From Eisenbergiella tayi (GTDB taxonomy: Bacteria; Bacillota; Clostridia; Lachnospirales; Lachnospiraceae): a stretch of 64,000 nucleotides of DNA. The notes under the pieces are model-generated. The model made no database searches. It was not told the origin of the DNA and worked only from the letters and a program-made list of their open reading frames with translations. The stretch's first letter is position 1. The number at the start of each line of letters is the position of its first letter. The DNA is taken from assembly GCF_001881565.1 (NCBI RefSeq), contig NZ_MPDJ01000008.1, positions 62,001-126,000 of the forward strand, given 5' to 3'. The translations under genes and the position numbers were made by a program. Below are positions 16,667 to 25,231 of the stretch, piece after piece.

Positions 16667-17638
16667 ATGAGTGGTAGAAAATCAGCTGTGGCGGCTGATA
16701 GCAAGCTTGCAGTAAAGCAGGCGAAAAAGAAGCAGAGGAGCTTTGCTTCCTGTTTTAAAAGGGATTGGCAGTTGTATTCCTTATTACTGATACCGATTGC
16801 ATTTTGCTTCCTGTTCAAATATGTACCTATGAGCTGGTTGCAGATCGCTTTTAAAAACTGGAAAATCAAAGACGGGTTCTTCGGAGGGGACTGGGCCGGA
16901 TTGGAAATCTTCTCTAAAGTATTCCATCACAGGAACTTTATGAAGTCTTTAAGAAACACATTGCTTCTTAATGTGCTTGACCTGCTGGTAAGCTTTCCGA
17001 TGCCCATCATTCTGGCCCTGCTGCTGAATGAAATCCGGAATATCAAATTTAAAAAGGTAACACAGACATTATTGTACCTGCCTCACTTTCTTTCCTGGGT
17101 AATTATAGGAGGTCTTGCCTATCAGCTGTTTTCCGTGAATACGGGTGTTGTGAACGCGCTGATTCAGAACCTGGGAGGAAATGCAGTGAACTTCCTGCAG
17201 GAGGATACCAGCTGGCTGATAACCTATATTGTTATCGGAGCGTGGCAGTCCATGGGCTGGGGAACAATTATTTACCTGGCTTCCATCACATCGGTAAGCC
17301 CGGAGCTGTACGAAGCGGCCCGTGTGGACGGCGCCAACCGGTGGCAGCAGATGTGGAGCGTGACGCTTCCCTGTATAAGAAGCACCATCGTCATCCTGCT
17401 GATTATGCAGCTGGGCAAGATTATGGGCGGTTCCTTCGAACGTATTATGGCACTGATGAATTATGCGGCAACCGAGTATACCACAACGATACCGGTTCTC
17501 GTGTACCAATGGGGTATCCAGGATATGAAGTTCAGCCAGTCAACCGCACTGGGACTGTTCCAGTCCATTATAGGTCTGGCGCTGGTGCTCGGAGCCGATT
17601 TTGTTGCAAAACGGCTCGGCGAAACCGGTCTGGTATAA
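16667..17638 (+). CDS. ABC sugar transporter permease, LplB family
   Basis: This 323-residue inner-membrane permease of the CUT1 type has six predicted helices and the ATPase-docking EAA loop (YEAARVDGANRWQQMWSVTL). A basic cytoplasmic N-terminus of about 40 residues precedes the first helix. LplB/YtcP pairs import oligosaccharides such as pectin or xylan fragments in Firmicutes. It is followed 13 bases later by the partner permease, then by the binding protein. Position next to GH28 suggests oligogalacturonides as cargo. No ATPase is encoded with it. Confidence 0.92.
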   Translation: MSGRKSAVAADSKLAVKQAKKKQRSFASCFKRDWQLYSLLLIPIAFCFLFKYVPMSWLQIAFKNWKIKDGFFGGDWAGLEIFSKVFHHRNFMKSLRNTLLLNVLDLLVSFPMPIILALLLNEIRNIKFKKVTQTLLYLPHFLSWVIIGGLAYQLFSVNTGVVNALIQNLGGNAVNFLQEDTSWLITYIVIGAWQSMGWGTIIYLASITSVSPELYEAARVDGANRWQQMWSVTLPCIRSTIVILLIMQLGKIMGGSFERIMALMNYAATEYTTTIPVLVYQWGIQDMKFSQSTALGLFQSIIGLALVLGADFVAKRLGETGLV

Positions 17639-17651
17639 GGAGGATGGAAAA

Positions 17652-18569
17652 ATGGCGGAACAAGTAAAAACAGCTAAGAAAAGCAGGCCGAAATCCAGGG
17701 GAATAAATCTGGTGGCAGACATTCTGATATATATATTTGTAGGGCTGGTCAGCCTGACCTGTGTGCTTCCCTATATTCATGTAATTGCCAAATCCTTCAG
17801 CTCGGAAAGCTTTGTCATTGCAAAAAAGGTTTTCCTGCTGCCCAAAGGATTCACCCCGGAGGCCTACATAAAGATTTTCCACGATAATTCCTTTATTGTA
17901 TCCTTCGGTGTCACCGTACTGATGACGGTTCTTTTCACCGCACTCGGCATGGTCATCACCATATGCGCGGCCTATCCCTTATCCAGAAAGGAGCTGCGGG
18001 GCAGGAAAGTGATTAACCTGCTGTTTATCTTCACCATGTACTTTTCAGGAGGAATGATTCCTGATTATATACTGATTAACAAGCTGGGAATGCTGGAAAG
18101 CCTTCCGGCCCTGATACTCCCGCTGGCCTTCAGCGCATATAACCTTGTCATCATGAAAAATGCACTGGAATCGGGAATCCCTGACAGCCTTGTGGAATCC
18201 GCGGTCATAGACGGAGCGAATCATTATACGATTCTGGGAAAGATTGTCCTTCCTCTTTCCAAGCCGATTATGGCTACCCTGACCCTGTTTTATGCGGTGG
18301 GACGCTGGAATACCTACAGCGACGCCATGTTCTATATAAAGCAGAATGTGTCCCTCAGACCCCTGCAGCTTAAGCTGTATTACCTGATTGTCGCAGCGAC
18401 AGAAAGTATCCAGGGCTCCGTAAATGATACGGCGATGTCAACCGTGACGGATCCGGAAATCCTGAAAGCCGCATGTATCGTATTTGCAACCATCCCGATC
18501 ATCTGTGTGTATCCTTTCGTACAGAAATACTTTGTACAGGGGACCATGATAGGGGCGGTAAAAGGCTGA
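17652..18569 (+). CDS. ABC sugar transporter permease, YtcP/AraQ family
   Basis: This 305-residue partner permease begins at ATG 17652 after AAGGAGGATGG. It has six helices and the EAA-type loop (ESAVIDGANHYTILGKIVLPL), and ends with the family signature QKYFVQGTMIGAVKG. Together with the LplB-type subunit it forms the membrane channel. It lies 80 bases before the binding protein, with a small CCGCAAAAGCGG hairpin in the gap. Confidence 0.93.
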   Translation: MAEQVKTAKKSRPKSRGINLVADILIYIFVGLVSLTCVLPYIHVIAKSFSSESFVIAKKVFLLPKGFTPEAYIKIFHDNSFIVSFGVTVLMTVLFTALGMVITICAAYPLSRKELRGRKVINLLFIFTMYFSGGMIPDYILINKLGMLESLPALILPLAFSAYNLVIMKNALESGIPDSLVESAVIDGANHYTILGKIVLPLSKPIMATLTLFYAVGRWNTYSDAMFYIKQNVSLRPLQLKLYYLIVAATESIQGSVNDTAMSTVTDPEILKAACIVFATIPIICVYPFVQKYFVQGTMIGAVKG

Positions 18570-18606
18570 GGTTTACCGATAACTTAAGAAACCATTATGG
18601 AAGTAT

Positions 18607-18618
18607 CCGCAAAAGCGG
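18607..18618 (+). other. Small intercistronic hairpin before the binding-protein gene
   Basis: CCGC-AAAA-GCGG forms a compact hairpin in the permease to binding-protein gap. Such hairpins can stabilise the binding-protein mRNA end. There is no T run. Confidence 0.35.
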
Positions 18619-18649
18619 TCGCTTATAAATCAATTAAGGAGGAATAACC

Positions 18650-20323
18650 ATGAAAAAAGCGTTACAAAAAATCCTTGCTGCAGGACTCGTTTCAGCAATG
18701 GCGCTTGGAACTCTCGCAGGATGCGGTTCCAGTGAAACAAGCACAGCGACAACAGAATCCCAGCCCGAGGTGAAGACAGAAGAGGCGGGAGAAACCACCC
18801 CGGAAGCGGTGGCATCTGATTTTACCGATTACTCCGGCGGCTTTCCCGAGGCAGTGACTCTGCAGGTTCCGGTATATGAAAGAGGCTGGGAAGGCTGGAA
18901 TCCTACCGATAACTACTGGACGAAATGGATCCAGGAAAATTTTGGTGATAAATACAATGTAAATGTGGAATTCGTTTCCATCGGACGTTCTACGGAGGTA
19001 CAGGACTTCACACAGCTTTTATCCGCAGGCTCCGCTCCCACATTCATTTTCCATTACGATTATCCCAATATTCTGGCTTATTACGCCCAGGGCGCTTATC
19101 AGGAACTGAATGCGGATGAAATCGCATACTATGCGCCTACCTTCTGGGGAACCATGGGTGATATCATTAAGGATTACGGCGTGATTGACGACAAGCTGAT
19201 GGTAGTTATGGGAGACAGGACCGAGCTGGTATCTTCCAACTTCGGAACTCTTATAAGAAAAGACTGGATGGATGAACTGGGAATTGAAATGCCCACAAAT
19301 CTTGATGAGTACAACGATATGCTGCTGAAATTCAAGGAAGCCGGTTATGGCTTCGGATCCGAGCCTCTTTTAGCCAAATCCTTTAACTTTGACTACAATT
19401 TCAGAGGATGGCCCAACGATGCAGAGGGCAGAGCTCTCAATTCAGACCTCGCAGTTGCTTCCTTTACATGGGAACCCACCAAGGAATATCTGAGAAACCT
19501 GAATTATGAATACCAGAATGGTTTAATTGACCCTGACTTCTACCTGGATACAGACGGAAACCAGTCCAAATCCAACTTCGTGGCTGGCAAAGCTGCTACC
19601 TACCCCTGCTATATCAATGCAGGAACACAGGAAAACGTAATTGATCCTTTACTTGCACAGAACCCGGATGCAGAAATCGCCATCCTTGACCCTGCGGCAA
19701 AATCCCCTGCAGGTGAAGCTCCCCAGGGACGTGAATACTGGCCCTTCGGCATGATTTACGGCATCAATGCGGATGCGACGGATGAAGAGAGAATCGCAGC
19801 ATGGATGTATGTGGAATGGATGAGCCAGCCCGATGTTATTGACACCCTTCAGAATGGTTTTGAAGGAAAGAATTATGAAGTGACCGAAGATGGTATCAAA
19901 GCGCCCGCCGGCTATACAGGGGAAGAAAAGCTGTCCAATAATGATAACGGTGACTACTGGTGTCTGGTAAATGCCAACAAGCAGTATGAGACAGAAGAAG
20001 AATGGAGAAAATCCATCATATTCTCCAATGCTCCCGTAGGTTATGAATACCTGATCGAGGATATCCTTGCTTACAACGATAAATACGAAGAGTATTTCAC
20101 ACCGGATACCTGCTTTACCGTACCGATTGATACTCTGGCGGAATATTCCTCCGACCTGGCTGAGCTTTGGAAAGAGTCTTATGTCCAGCTTGTTACCAAG
20201 GCGGCTACCGACGAAGAATTCGAATCCATGTATGAGAGCATGAGCCAGTCCTATCTGGATGCCGGCTATCAGGAAATCCTGGATGAGAAACAGGCTGCCT
20301 TTGATGCAGGACAGTATCACTGA
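18650..20323 (+). CDS. Extracellular sugar-binding lipoprotein of an ABC importer
   Basis: This 557-residue lipoprotein has a signal peptide and lipobox LAGC (C25), followed by a Ser/Thr/Glu-rich linker and a two-lobed binding fold of the large LplA class (conserved LLSAGSAPTFIF, KDWMDELGIEMPTNLDEY). It should catch oligosaccharides outside the membrane and deliver them to the two permeases upstream. Start ATG 18650 follows AAGGAGG. The neighbouring GH28 gene hints at pectic cargo. It ends at a strong hairpin. Confidence 0.92.
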   Translation: MKKALQKILAAGLVSAMALGTLAGCGSSETSTATTESQPEVKTEEAGETTPEAVASDFTDYSGGFPEAVTLQVPVYERGWEGWNPTDNYWTKWIQENFGDKYNVNVEFVSIGRSTEVQDFTQLLSAGSAPTFIFHYDYPNILAYYAQGAYQELNADEIAYYAPTFWGTMGDIIKDYGVIDDKLMVVMGDRTELVSSNFGTLIRKDWMDELGIEMPTNLDEYNDMLLKFKEAGYGFGSEPLLAKSFNFDYNFRGWPNDAEGRALNSDLAVASFTWEPTKEYLRNLNYEYQNGLIDPDFYLDTDGNQSKSNFVAGKAATYPCYINAGTQENVIDPLLAQNPDAEIAILDPAAKSPAGEAPQGREYWPFGMIYGINADATDEERIAAWMYVEWMSQPDVIDTLQNGFEGKNYEVTEDGIKAPAGYTGEEKLSNNDNGDYWCLVNANKQYETEEEWRKSIIFSNAPVGYEYLIEDILAYNDKYEEYFTPDTCFTVPIDTLAEYSSDLAELWKESYVQLVTKAATDEEFESMYESMSQSYLDAGYQEILDEKQAAFDAGQYH

Positions 20324-20363
20324 TTAAGTGAAAAGATTAAGTAAATAACGGGGAACCTTAAAG

Positions 20364-20410
20364 GACTGCCGCAAAAGCCGGAAACAAACTGCTTTTGCGG
20401 CAGTCAGTTT
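20364..20410 (+). terminator. Terminator after the importer operon
   Basis: A perfect 15-base stem (20364-20378 with 20391-20405) with a 12-base loop. The trailing T run is short and interrupted. Confidence 0.7.
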
Positions 20411-20473
20411 ATGCCCCGGAAATAAAGCTGCGTCCTCCTGCTGTCGGAAAATTTCAGGAAACGGCGGTTTTGA

Positions 20474-20502
20474 TTGTGGTTTTCCGGATTATTAGGTATA
20501 AT
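20474..20502 (+). promoter_or_regulatory. Promoter of the GGDEF-EAL gene
   Basis: TTGTGG (20474-20479), 17 bases, TATAAT (20497-20502). The leader is about 90 bases and shows no recognisable riboswitch. Confidence 0.55.
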
Positions 20503-20596
20503 GTTACAAAGCAGTCAAAGATTAATTTTTGCACCGTATTATGTAACAGCGTGATTTTTGCAAAAGGGAGAAGGAAGGACTGGCAGGGGGAATAAC

Positions 20597-22543
20597 GTGG
20601 AGTGGAATATAGCGGCGGAAGCCATTTCTTTGGTCATGATCGGGATTATAGGGGTATATGCCCGGAAAGGAAGCCATCTTCCTACTTTGAAAAACCGGAT
20701 TTTTCAGTGGTGCCTGACGGTTACCTTCAGTGCCATTTTTACCAATATCCTGTCAACGATTATGATTCAGCAGTACCGGGTGGTGCCCATTTGGCTCACC
20801 TGGATAGTAACCATGGTGTATTTTGTGCTGACGCCGCTGATGGGAATGGCCTATTTTTTATATACGGTTTCTGTTATTTATACGGAAAGCCCTCAGGTAA
20901 AAAGGATAATGGCCGTGGGGATAATTCCCGGTGCGTTTTACGCCGTTATTGTCCTGTCCAATCCCTTTAACAGGCTTCTGTTTGATATAAACCGCAGTGA
21001 CGGCTATACGAGAGGGCCGCTTATCCCGGTTACCTATCTTATTTTTTATGCCTATTGCCTTGCGTCGATCGCCCTCACTCTTGTGAACTACAAGAGAATA
21101 GACAGAAAAATCTACCGGATTCTGGCGGCCTTTCCGATTCTTGCCGTAGCGGTCATCATAATCCAGGAAATGTACCCGGAGGTGATCCTGTCAGGCTCGG
21201 CTGCAACCTGCGCTCTTCTTATTATATATCTGCATCTGCAGAACAAGCAGATTTCCGTTGATTACCTGACAAATGTGCCAAACCGGCAGGAGCTTTTAAA
21301 TATGCTCAAAATCATGATTAAGAAGGATCCTGGCCGGAGGTTTACGCTGCTGGTGGTATCCCTGCGGGATTTCCGTCAGGTGAATAATACCTGCGGGCAG
21401 CAAAAGGGGGATGAGTTCCTGAAAATGGTCTGCCGTTTCTTGTGTGAGGCAGGGCCTGCGGAAAATGTTTACCGCTTTAACGGGGATGAATTCGCTCTTT
21501 TGTTCCCCGAAGCTGAGGATGATAAAATACGCAGATGTGTGGAAACGATACAAAAGCGGATGGAACAGCCCTGGCAGAGCGGGAATTACCGGTTCCGGCT
21601 GTCCGTTGTTATGGGAGCTATCCGTCATAATGAGGAAGAGACGCTGGAGGATACGATCAGCGCCATCGAATATGCGGTTTTCCAGGCGAAGTCCGGCAAA
21701 TGCGGATCGATCTGCTACTGTGACAGGGCTATGATGAAAAAGCTGGAACGGCGCACACAGATCGTCCGGATCCTGAAGGAACAGCTGGAGCAGCAGAGCT
21801 TTGAAATGTACTATCAGCCTATTTACAGCGTGGAAAAAGGCTGTTTTGACCATGCGGAATCCCTGATGCGGATCCCGCATTCTCCCATCGGCCCCATTTA
21901 TCCGGATGAGTTCATACCCATAGCGGAAGAAACGGGCCTTATTGTGGATATCACCTATGTAGTTCTGGATAAGGTATGCCGCTTCCTCAACCGGCTGCTG
22001 GAAAAAGAAATTCCCATAGAATCCATCCATGTGAACTTTTCCGCCATGCAGTTTTCCCAGCCGGATCTGGAGCAGCGTGTTTTGGAAATAATCAGCAGAA
22101 ACCATACGCCCATGTCCGCCATAAAAATAGAATTTACGGAGAGCACGCTGGCGGAAAGCACACAGGCCGTCACGGAGTTCACCCTCCGGATGCTGGAGCA
22201 TGGAATCAAGATGGGCCTGGATGATTTCGGGACAGGATATTCCAATATTGCGACGGTGATAAACATCCCCTTCGGAACGGTGAAGCTGGATAAAAGCCTG
22301 GTATGGGTATCCATGGAAAATGAGAAGTCCGCCCTTGCGGTGAAAAACCTGTCCCGTACCTTCAAGGAGCTGGGAATGAAGGTAGTGGCGGAAGGTGTGG
22401 AGACGGAGGAACAGAGAAGGCTGGTGGTGGATTTCGGCGTGGATCAGATCCAGGGCTATTTTTATGCGAAGCCCATGCCGGAAGAGGAAATGGAGGAATT
22501 CATGCTGCAGAAGGATGAGCGGTATGCGCTCAAAAGGGCATGA
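20597..22543 (+). CDS. Membrane GGDEF-EAL protein (cyclic-di-GMP metabolism), GGDEF degenerate
   Basis: This 648-residue protein has an N-terminal seven-helix membrane domain (about 1-220), a GGDEF domain (about 230-385) and an EAL domain (about 400-640). The GGDEF motif reads NGDEF, so cyclase activity is doubtful. The EAL domain keeps key residues: the E of ESLMR, VNFSAMQ, FTES, DDFGTGYS, KLDKS, AEGVETEEQ and QGYFYAKPM. It is therefore probably a phosphodiesterase degrading cyclic-di-GMP, with the GGDEF part regulatory. I start it at GTG 20597 because GGGGGA lies 6 bases before. It is monocistronic and flanked by terminators, and sits between two sugar-use blocks. Confidence 0.9.
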   Translation: MEWNIAAEAISLVMIGIIGVYARKGSHLPTLKNRIFQWCLTVTFSAIFTNILSTIMIQQYRVVPIWLTWIVTMVYFVLTPLMGMAYFLYTVSVIYTESPQVKRIMAVGIIPGAFYAVIVLSNPFNRLLFDINRSDGYTRGPLIPVTYLIFYAYCLASIALTLVNYKRIDRKIYRILAAFPILAVAVIIIQEMYPEVILSGSAATCALLIIYLHLQNKQISVDYLTNVPNRQELLNMLKIMIKKDPGRRFTLLVVSLRDFRQVNNTCGQQKGDEFLKMVCRFLCEAGPAENVYRFNGDEFALLFPEAEDDKIRRCVETIQKRMEQPWQSGNYRFRLSVVMGAIRHNEEETLEDTISAIEYAVFQAKSGKCGSICYCDRAMMKKLERRTQIVRILKEQLEQQSFEMYYQPIYSVEKGCFDHAESLMRIPHSPIGPIYPDEFIPIAEETGLIVDITYVVLDKVCRFLNRLLEKEIPIESIHVNFSAMQFSQPDLEQRVLEIISRNHTPMSAIKIEFTESTLAESTQAVTEFTLRMLEHGIKMGLDDFGTGYSNIATVINIPFGTVKLDKSLVWVSMENEKSALAVKNLSRTFKELGMKVVAEGVETEEQRRLVVDFGVDQIQGYFYAKPMPEEEMEEFMLQKDERYALKRA

Positions 22544-22563
22544 ACTTTTATAAATAAGAAGGC

Positions 22564-22602
22564 AAGGATATGCGGAAGGATTTATCTGCATATCCTTTTT
22601 TT
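22564..22602 (+). terminator. Terminator after the GGDEF-EAL gene
   Basis: AAGGATATGC (22564-22573) pairs with GCATATCCTT, followed by a run of T. The right arm and T run double as the first codons of the permease scar. Confidence 0.75.
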
Positions 22603-22650
22603 CAGAAATATTTTGTAAAAGGAATTGCCATCGGCGCAGTGAAGGGGTAG
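22570..22650 (+). pseudogene. 3' scar of a YtcP-type permease gene
   Basis: The reading frame 22591-22650 encodes YPFFQKYFVKGIAIGAVKG and a stop. This is the exact C-terminal signature of the YtcP-type permeases in this window (compare QKYFVQGTMIGAVKG at 18569 and QKYFAEGIALGAVKG at 61306). Upstream of codon YPF the similarity ends, and only a tiny open frame from ATG 22570 remains. It lies 75 bases before the rhamnosidase start, where a permease gene commonly sits in such operons. I read it as the remainder of a deleted or rearranged importer operon. Confidence 0.8.
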
Positions 22651-22725
22651 GCTGTTATTAACAGAAAGGGCTTCCGGTGCGGCGTATGGGGGCTACACGG
22701 AAGGAAAGCGAAAGAGGGAGAATAC

Positions 22726-25059
22726 ATGGAATTTAAAATACCTTTATCAAATTGGATGTGGGTTCCCGGGTGGGAAAAAATGGATCAGAATGAATGCTGG
22801 CTTGCACGCTTCCGTAAGGAATTTACTGTGTCCGGGCCTGTGGAAAGCTGCAGGATACGGATATCGGCGGATTCCCGGTATAAGCTTTATGTGAATGGGA
22901 GGCTGGCGGAGATCGGCCCGAGCAAGGGGGATCGGCAGGTCTGGTTTTATGATGAAGTGGAAATTGCTCCGTTTCTCAGGCCAGGGGAAAATGTGATCGC
23001 GGCCCAGGTACTTAGGTATCCCATGCTTCACAGCAAAGGAAATCACGGGATTTTCCGGACGGAAATGCCTGGGCTGTATGTAAAAGAACAGCAGGGAAAA
23101 GAAAACATGCTGGGAATATCCGGCGATCCCTCATGGAAGTGCAGCATGGAAGAGGGATTTCAGATTATCTCGGAATCTCCTTATTTTGCTCCGCTCCAGA
23201 TACTGGAGGAACGTTCCGGCTCTGCGGCAGATGCGGGCTGGAAGGAGCCGGGGTATCAGGACGGGGGCTGGCCGGATGTGTTCGTTTATATGGAGCCCGC
23301 GGTCAGCAAAGCGGTCAGTCCGGGGAACCTGCTGGAGCGTACCATCCCTTATATGCGCAAGGAAATGCGCCGGTTCACAGGGCTTGTCTGCGTCAGGCAG
23401 TCGGAGGCAGCGAAAGAGGATTGGGAACGTATGCTTTCCGGAGACGGACATGTCATCCTTGCGCCGCACAGCCGGACGGAAGTGGAAATCAATGCCGGAG
23501 AGCTGAATACGGGTTTTTTGTCCCTGCGTATGCAGATGGGGGCGGGAAGTACGGTGAAGGTCCTGACCTCAGAAGGGTATGTGCAGATCGAGGAAGAAAG
23601 GGGACCTATGAAGCTGCCCCGCAAGGGAGACCGCTGCGACTGGAAGAATGGGCAGCTTCATGGTTTTACAGATACCTACCATGTGGCAGGGTATGGGAAA
23701 GACGGTCAGGAGGAGACCTATGAGCCGTTCTGGTTCCGTACCTTCCGGTTTATCCGGCTGGAAATCACAGCAGGCGAGGAACCGCTCTGTCTGACAGGCT
23801 TTGATTATCTGGAAACAGGTTATCCTCTGGAAGCCAGGACACAGGTAACCACATCTGACAGTTCTCTGGAAGCGGTCTGGGACATCAGCCTGCGCACCTT
23901 GAAACGATGCATGCATGAAACCTATGAGGACTGCCCTTTTTATGAGCAGCTCCAATATGCCATGGATTCCAGAAGCCAGATTTTATATACCTATATGGTG
24001 GCGGCGGATGACCGGCTGGCGAGAAAATGCATGGATGATTTCCGCCGTTCGCAGCGATATGACGGGCTTTTGAACTGCTCCTATCCCTGTTACGGCCCCA
24101 ATGTCATTCCCGGCTTCTCCATCTATTATATTTTAATGCTGTATGATCACATGATGTATTTCGGAGACAGGGAATTCCTGCGTCAGCATATGGGGACGGT
24201 GGACGGTATTCTGGAATATTTCCGCAGGAACTTGGATAAGAGAGGGCTGGCAGGCAGGATGGGAGGAATTAACGGAAAGGACCGTTACTGGTCCTTCATC
24301 GACTGGACCGCACAGTGGGATGAAACCTCGGGCATGCCCCGTGCCGGCCTTTCGGGGCCGATCACCATGGAAAGCCTGCTTTATATCATAGGGCTTGACC
24401 ATGCGGCCAAGGTATTGGATTACCTGGGACGTAGCCAGGTGGCCCGGGAGTACCGCAGCCGGGCGGATGAGGTGAGAAAGGCGGTAAATACATATTGCAG
24501 GGATGAAGCAGGCATGTATACGGACGGCCCGGGAATCCGGGAATACAGCCAGCACTGCCAGGTGTTTGCCCTGCTTACGGATACGGTTTCTGTGGAAAAG
24601 GGACGGGAAAACCTGAAAAGGACTCTGGAGGCAAAGGAGGATTACGCACAGTGCTCCGTAGCCATGGCTTATTACCTTTTCCGCGCCCTGCAGAAGGCCG
24701 GTCTGTATGAAGAGACGGACAGGGAATGGGATCTGTGGCGTAATATGGTGAAGAAGAATCTCACTACCTGTGTGGAGGACGGGGTGAATGAACGCAGCGA
24801 CTGTCATGCATGGGGTGCGCTTGCCCTTTATGAGCTTCCTGCAGTAGTTCTGGGAGTCCATCCGGAAAAACCCGGATATGAAACCATCGGAATCGCTCCT
24901 GTGGAAGGGTGCTTTACCTGGGCAAAAGGAGAAGTGGCGACAAAGTGGGGCATGGTGAAGGTGGATTGGAAGAAGGAAAACGGGAAGCTCCGGCTTTATT
25001 ATCAGGCGCCGGAAGGGGTGAAGGTACGGGTTTGCCCACCCGGAAACAGACAGGGATAA
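22726..25059 (+). CDS. GH78 alpha-L-rhamnosidase
   Basis: This 777-residue enzyme should release L-rhamnose from rhamnogalacturonan fragments or plant glycosides. The N-terminal half holds beta-sandwich domains (SADSRYKLYVNGRLAEIGPS is the classic start), then an (alpha/alpha)6 barrel. The acidic cluster of GH78 is present with family spacing: D402, E407 and D414 in EDCPFYEQLQYAMDSR, and E689 in NERSDCHAWG, the likely base. A C-terminal beta domain closes the protein. No signal peptide is visible, so it acts in the cytoplasm. The permease scar upstream suggests it once followed its own importer. Confidence 0.92.
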   Translation: MEFKIPLSNWMWVPGWEKMDQNECWLARFRKEFTVSGPVESCRIRISADSRYKLYVNGRLAEIGPSKGDRQVWFYDEVEIAPFLRPGENVIAAQVLRYPMLHSKGNHGIFRTEMPGLYVKEQQGKENMLGISGDPSWKCSMEEGFQIISESPYFAPLQILEERSGSAADAGWKEPGYQDGGWPDVFVYMEPAVSKAVSPGNLLERTIPYMRKEMRRFTGLVCVRQSEAAKEDWERMLSGDGHVILAPHSRTEVEINAGELNTGFLSLRMQMGAGSTVKVLTSEGYVQIEEERGPMKLPRKGDRCDWKNGQLHGFTDTYHVAGYGKDGQEETYEPFWFRTFRFIRLEITAGEEPLCLTGFDYLETGYPLEARTQVTTSDSSLEAVWDISLRTLKRCMHETYEDCPFYEQLQYAMDSRSQILYTYMVAADDRLARKCMDDFRRSQRYDGLLNCSYPCYGPNVIPGFSIYYILMLYDHMMYFGDREFLRQHMGTVDGILEYFRRNLDKRGLAGRMGGINGKDRYWSFIDWTAQWDETSGMPRAGLSGPITMESLLYIIGLDHAAKVLDYLGRSQVAREYRSRADEVRKAVNTYCRDEAGMYTDGPGIREYSQHCQVFALLTDTVSVEKGRENLKRTLEAKEDYAQCSVAMAYYLFRALQKAGLYEETDREWDLWRNMVKKNLTTCVEDGVNERSDCHAWGALALYELPAVVLGVHPEKPGYETIGIAPVEGCFTWAKGEVATKWGMVKVDWKKENGKLRLYYQAPEGVKVRVCPPGNRQG

Positions 25060-25081
25060 ACATCGGAGAACAGAGAAGATA

Positions 25082-25137
25082 AAATTACAAAAAATCTTTA
25101 GAAATTACCAGTTTTTATATCCGAAAAAAGCTATAGT
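25082..25137 (+). promoter_or_regulatory. Possible activator-dependent promoter of the URO-D-like gene
   Basis: AAATTAC recurs at 25082-25088 and 25102-25108 (20 bases apart) before a TATAGT -10 at 25132-25137. There is no good -35, which would fit an activator. Confidence 0.35.
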
Positions 25138-25231
25138 GTTGAGAATAAATACAGATAAGAAAGCAGCCTGTCACCGCTGGTTTGGAAAGCAGCTTTCTGT
25201 CATCTCACCATGATACCGGGAGGATTAAACT

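Noticed and set aside
20503..20596. Riboswitch in the leader of the GGDEF-EAL gene
   Set aside because: I saw no cyclic-di-GMP riboswitch core or other recognisable aptamer, only a weak GTTACA/TGTAAC pair.
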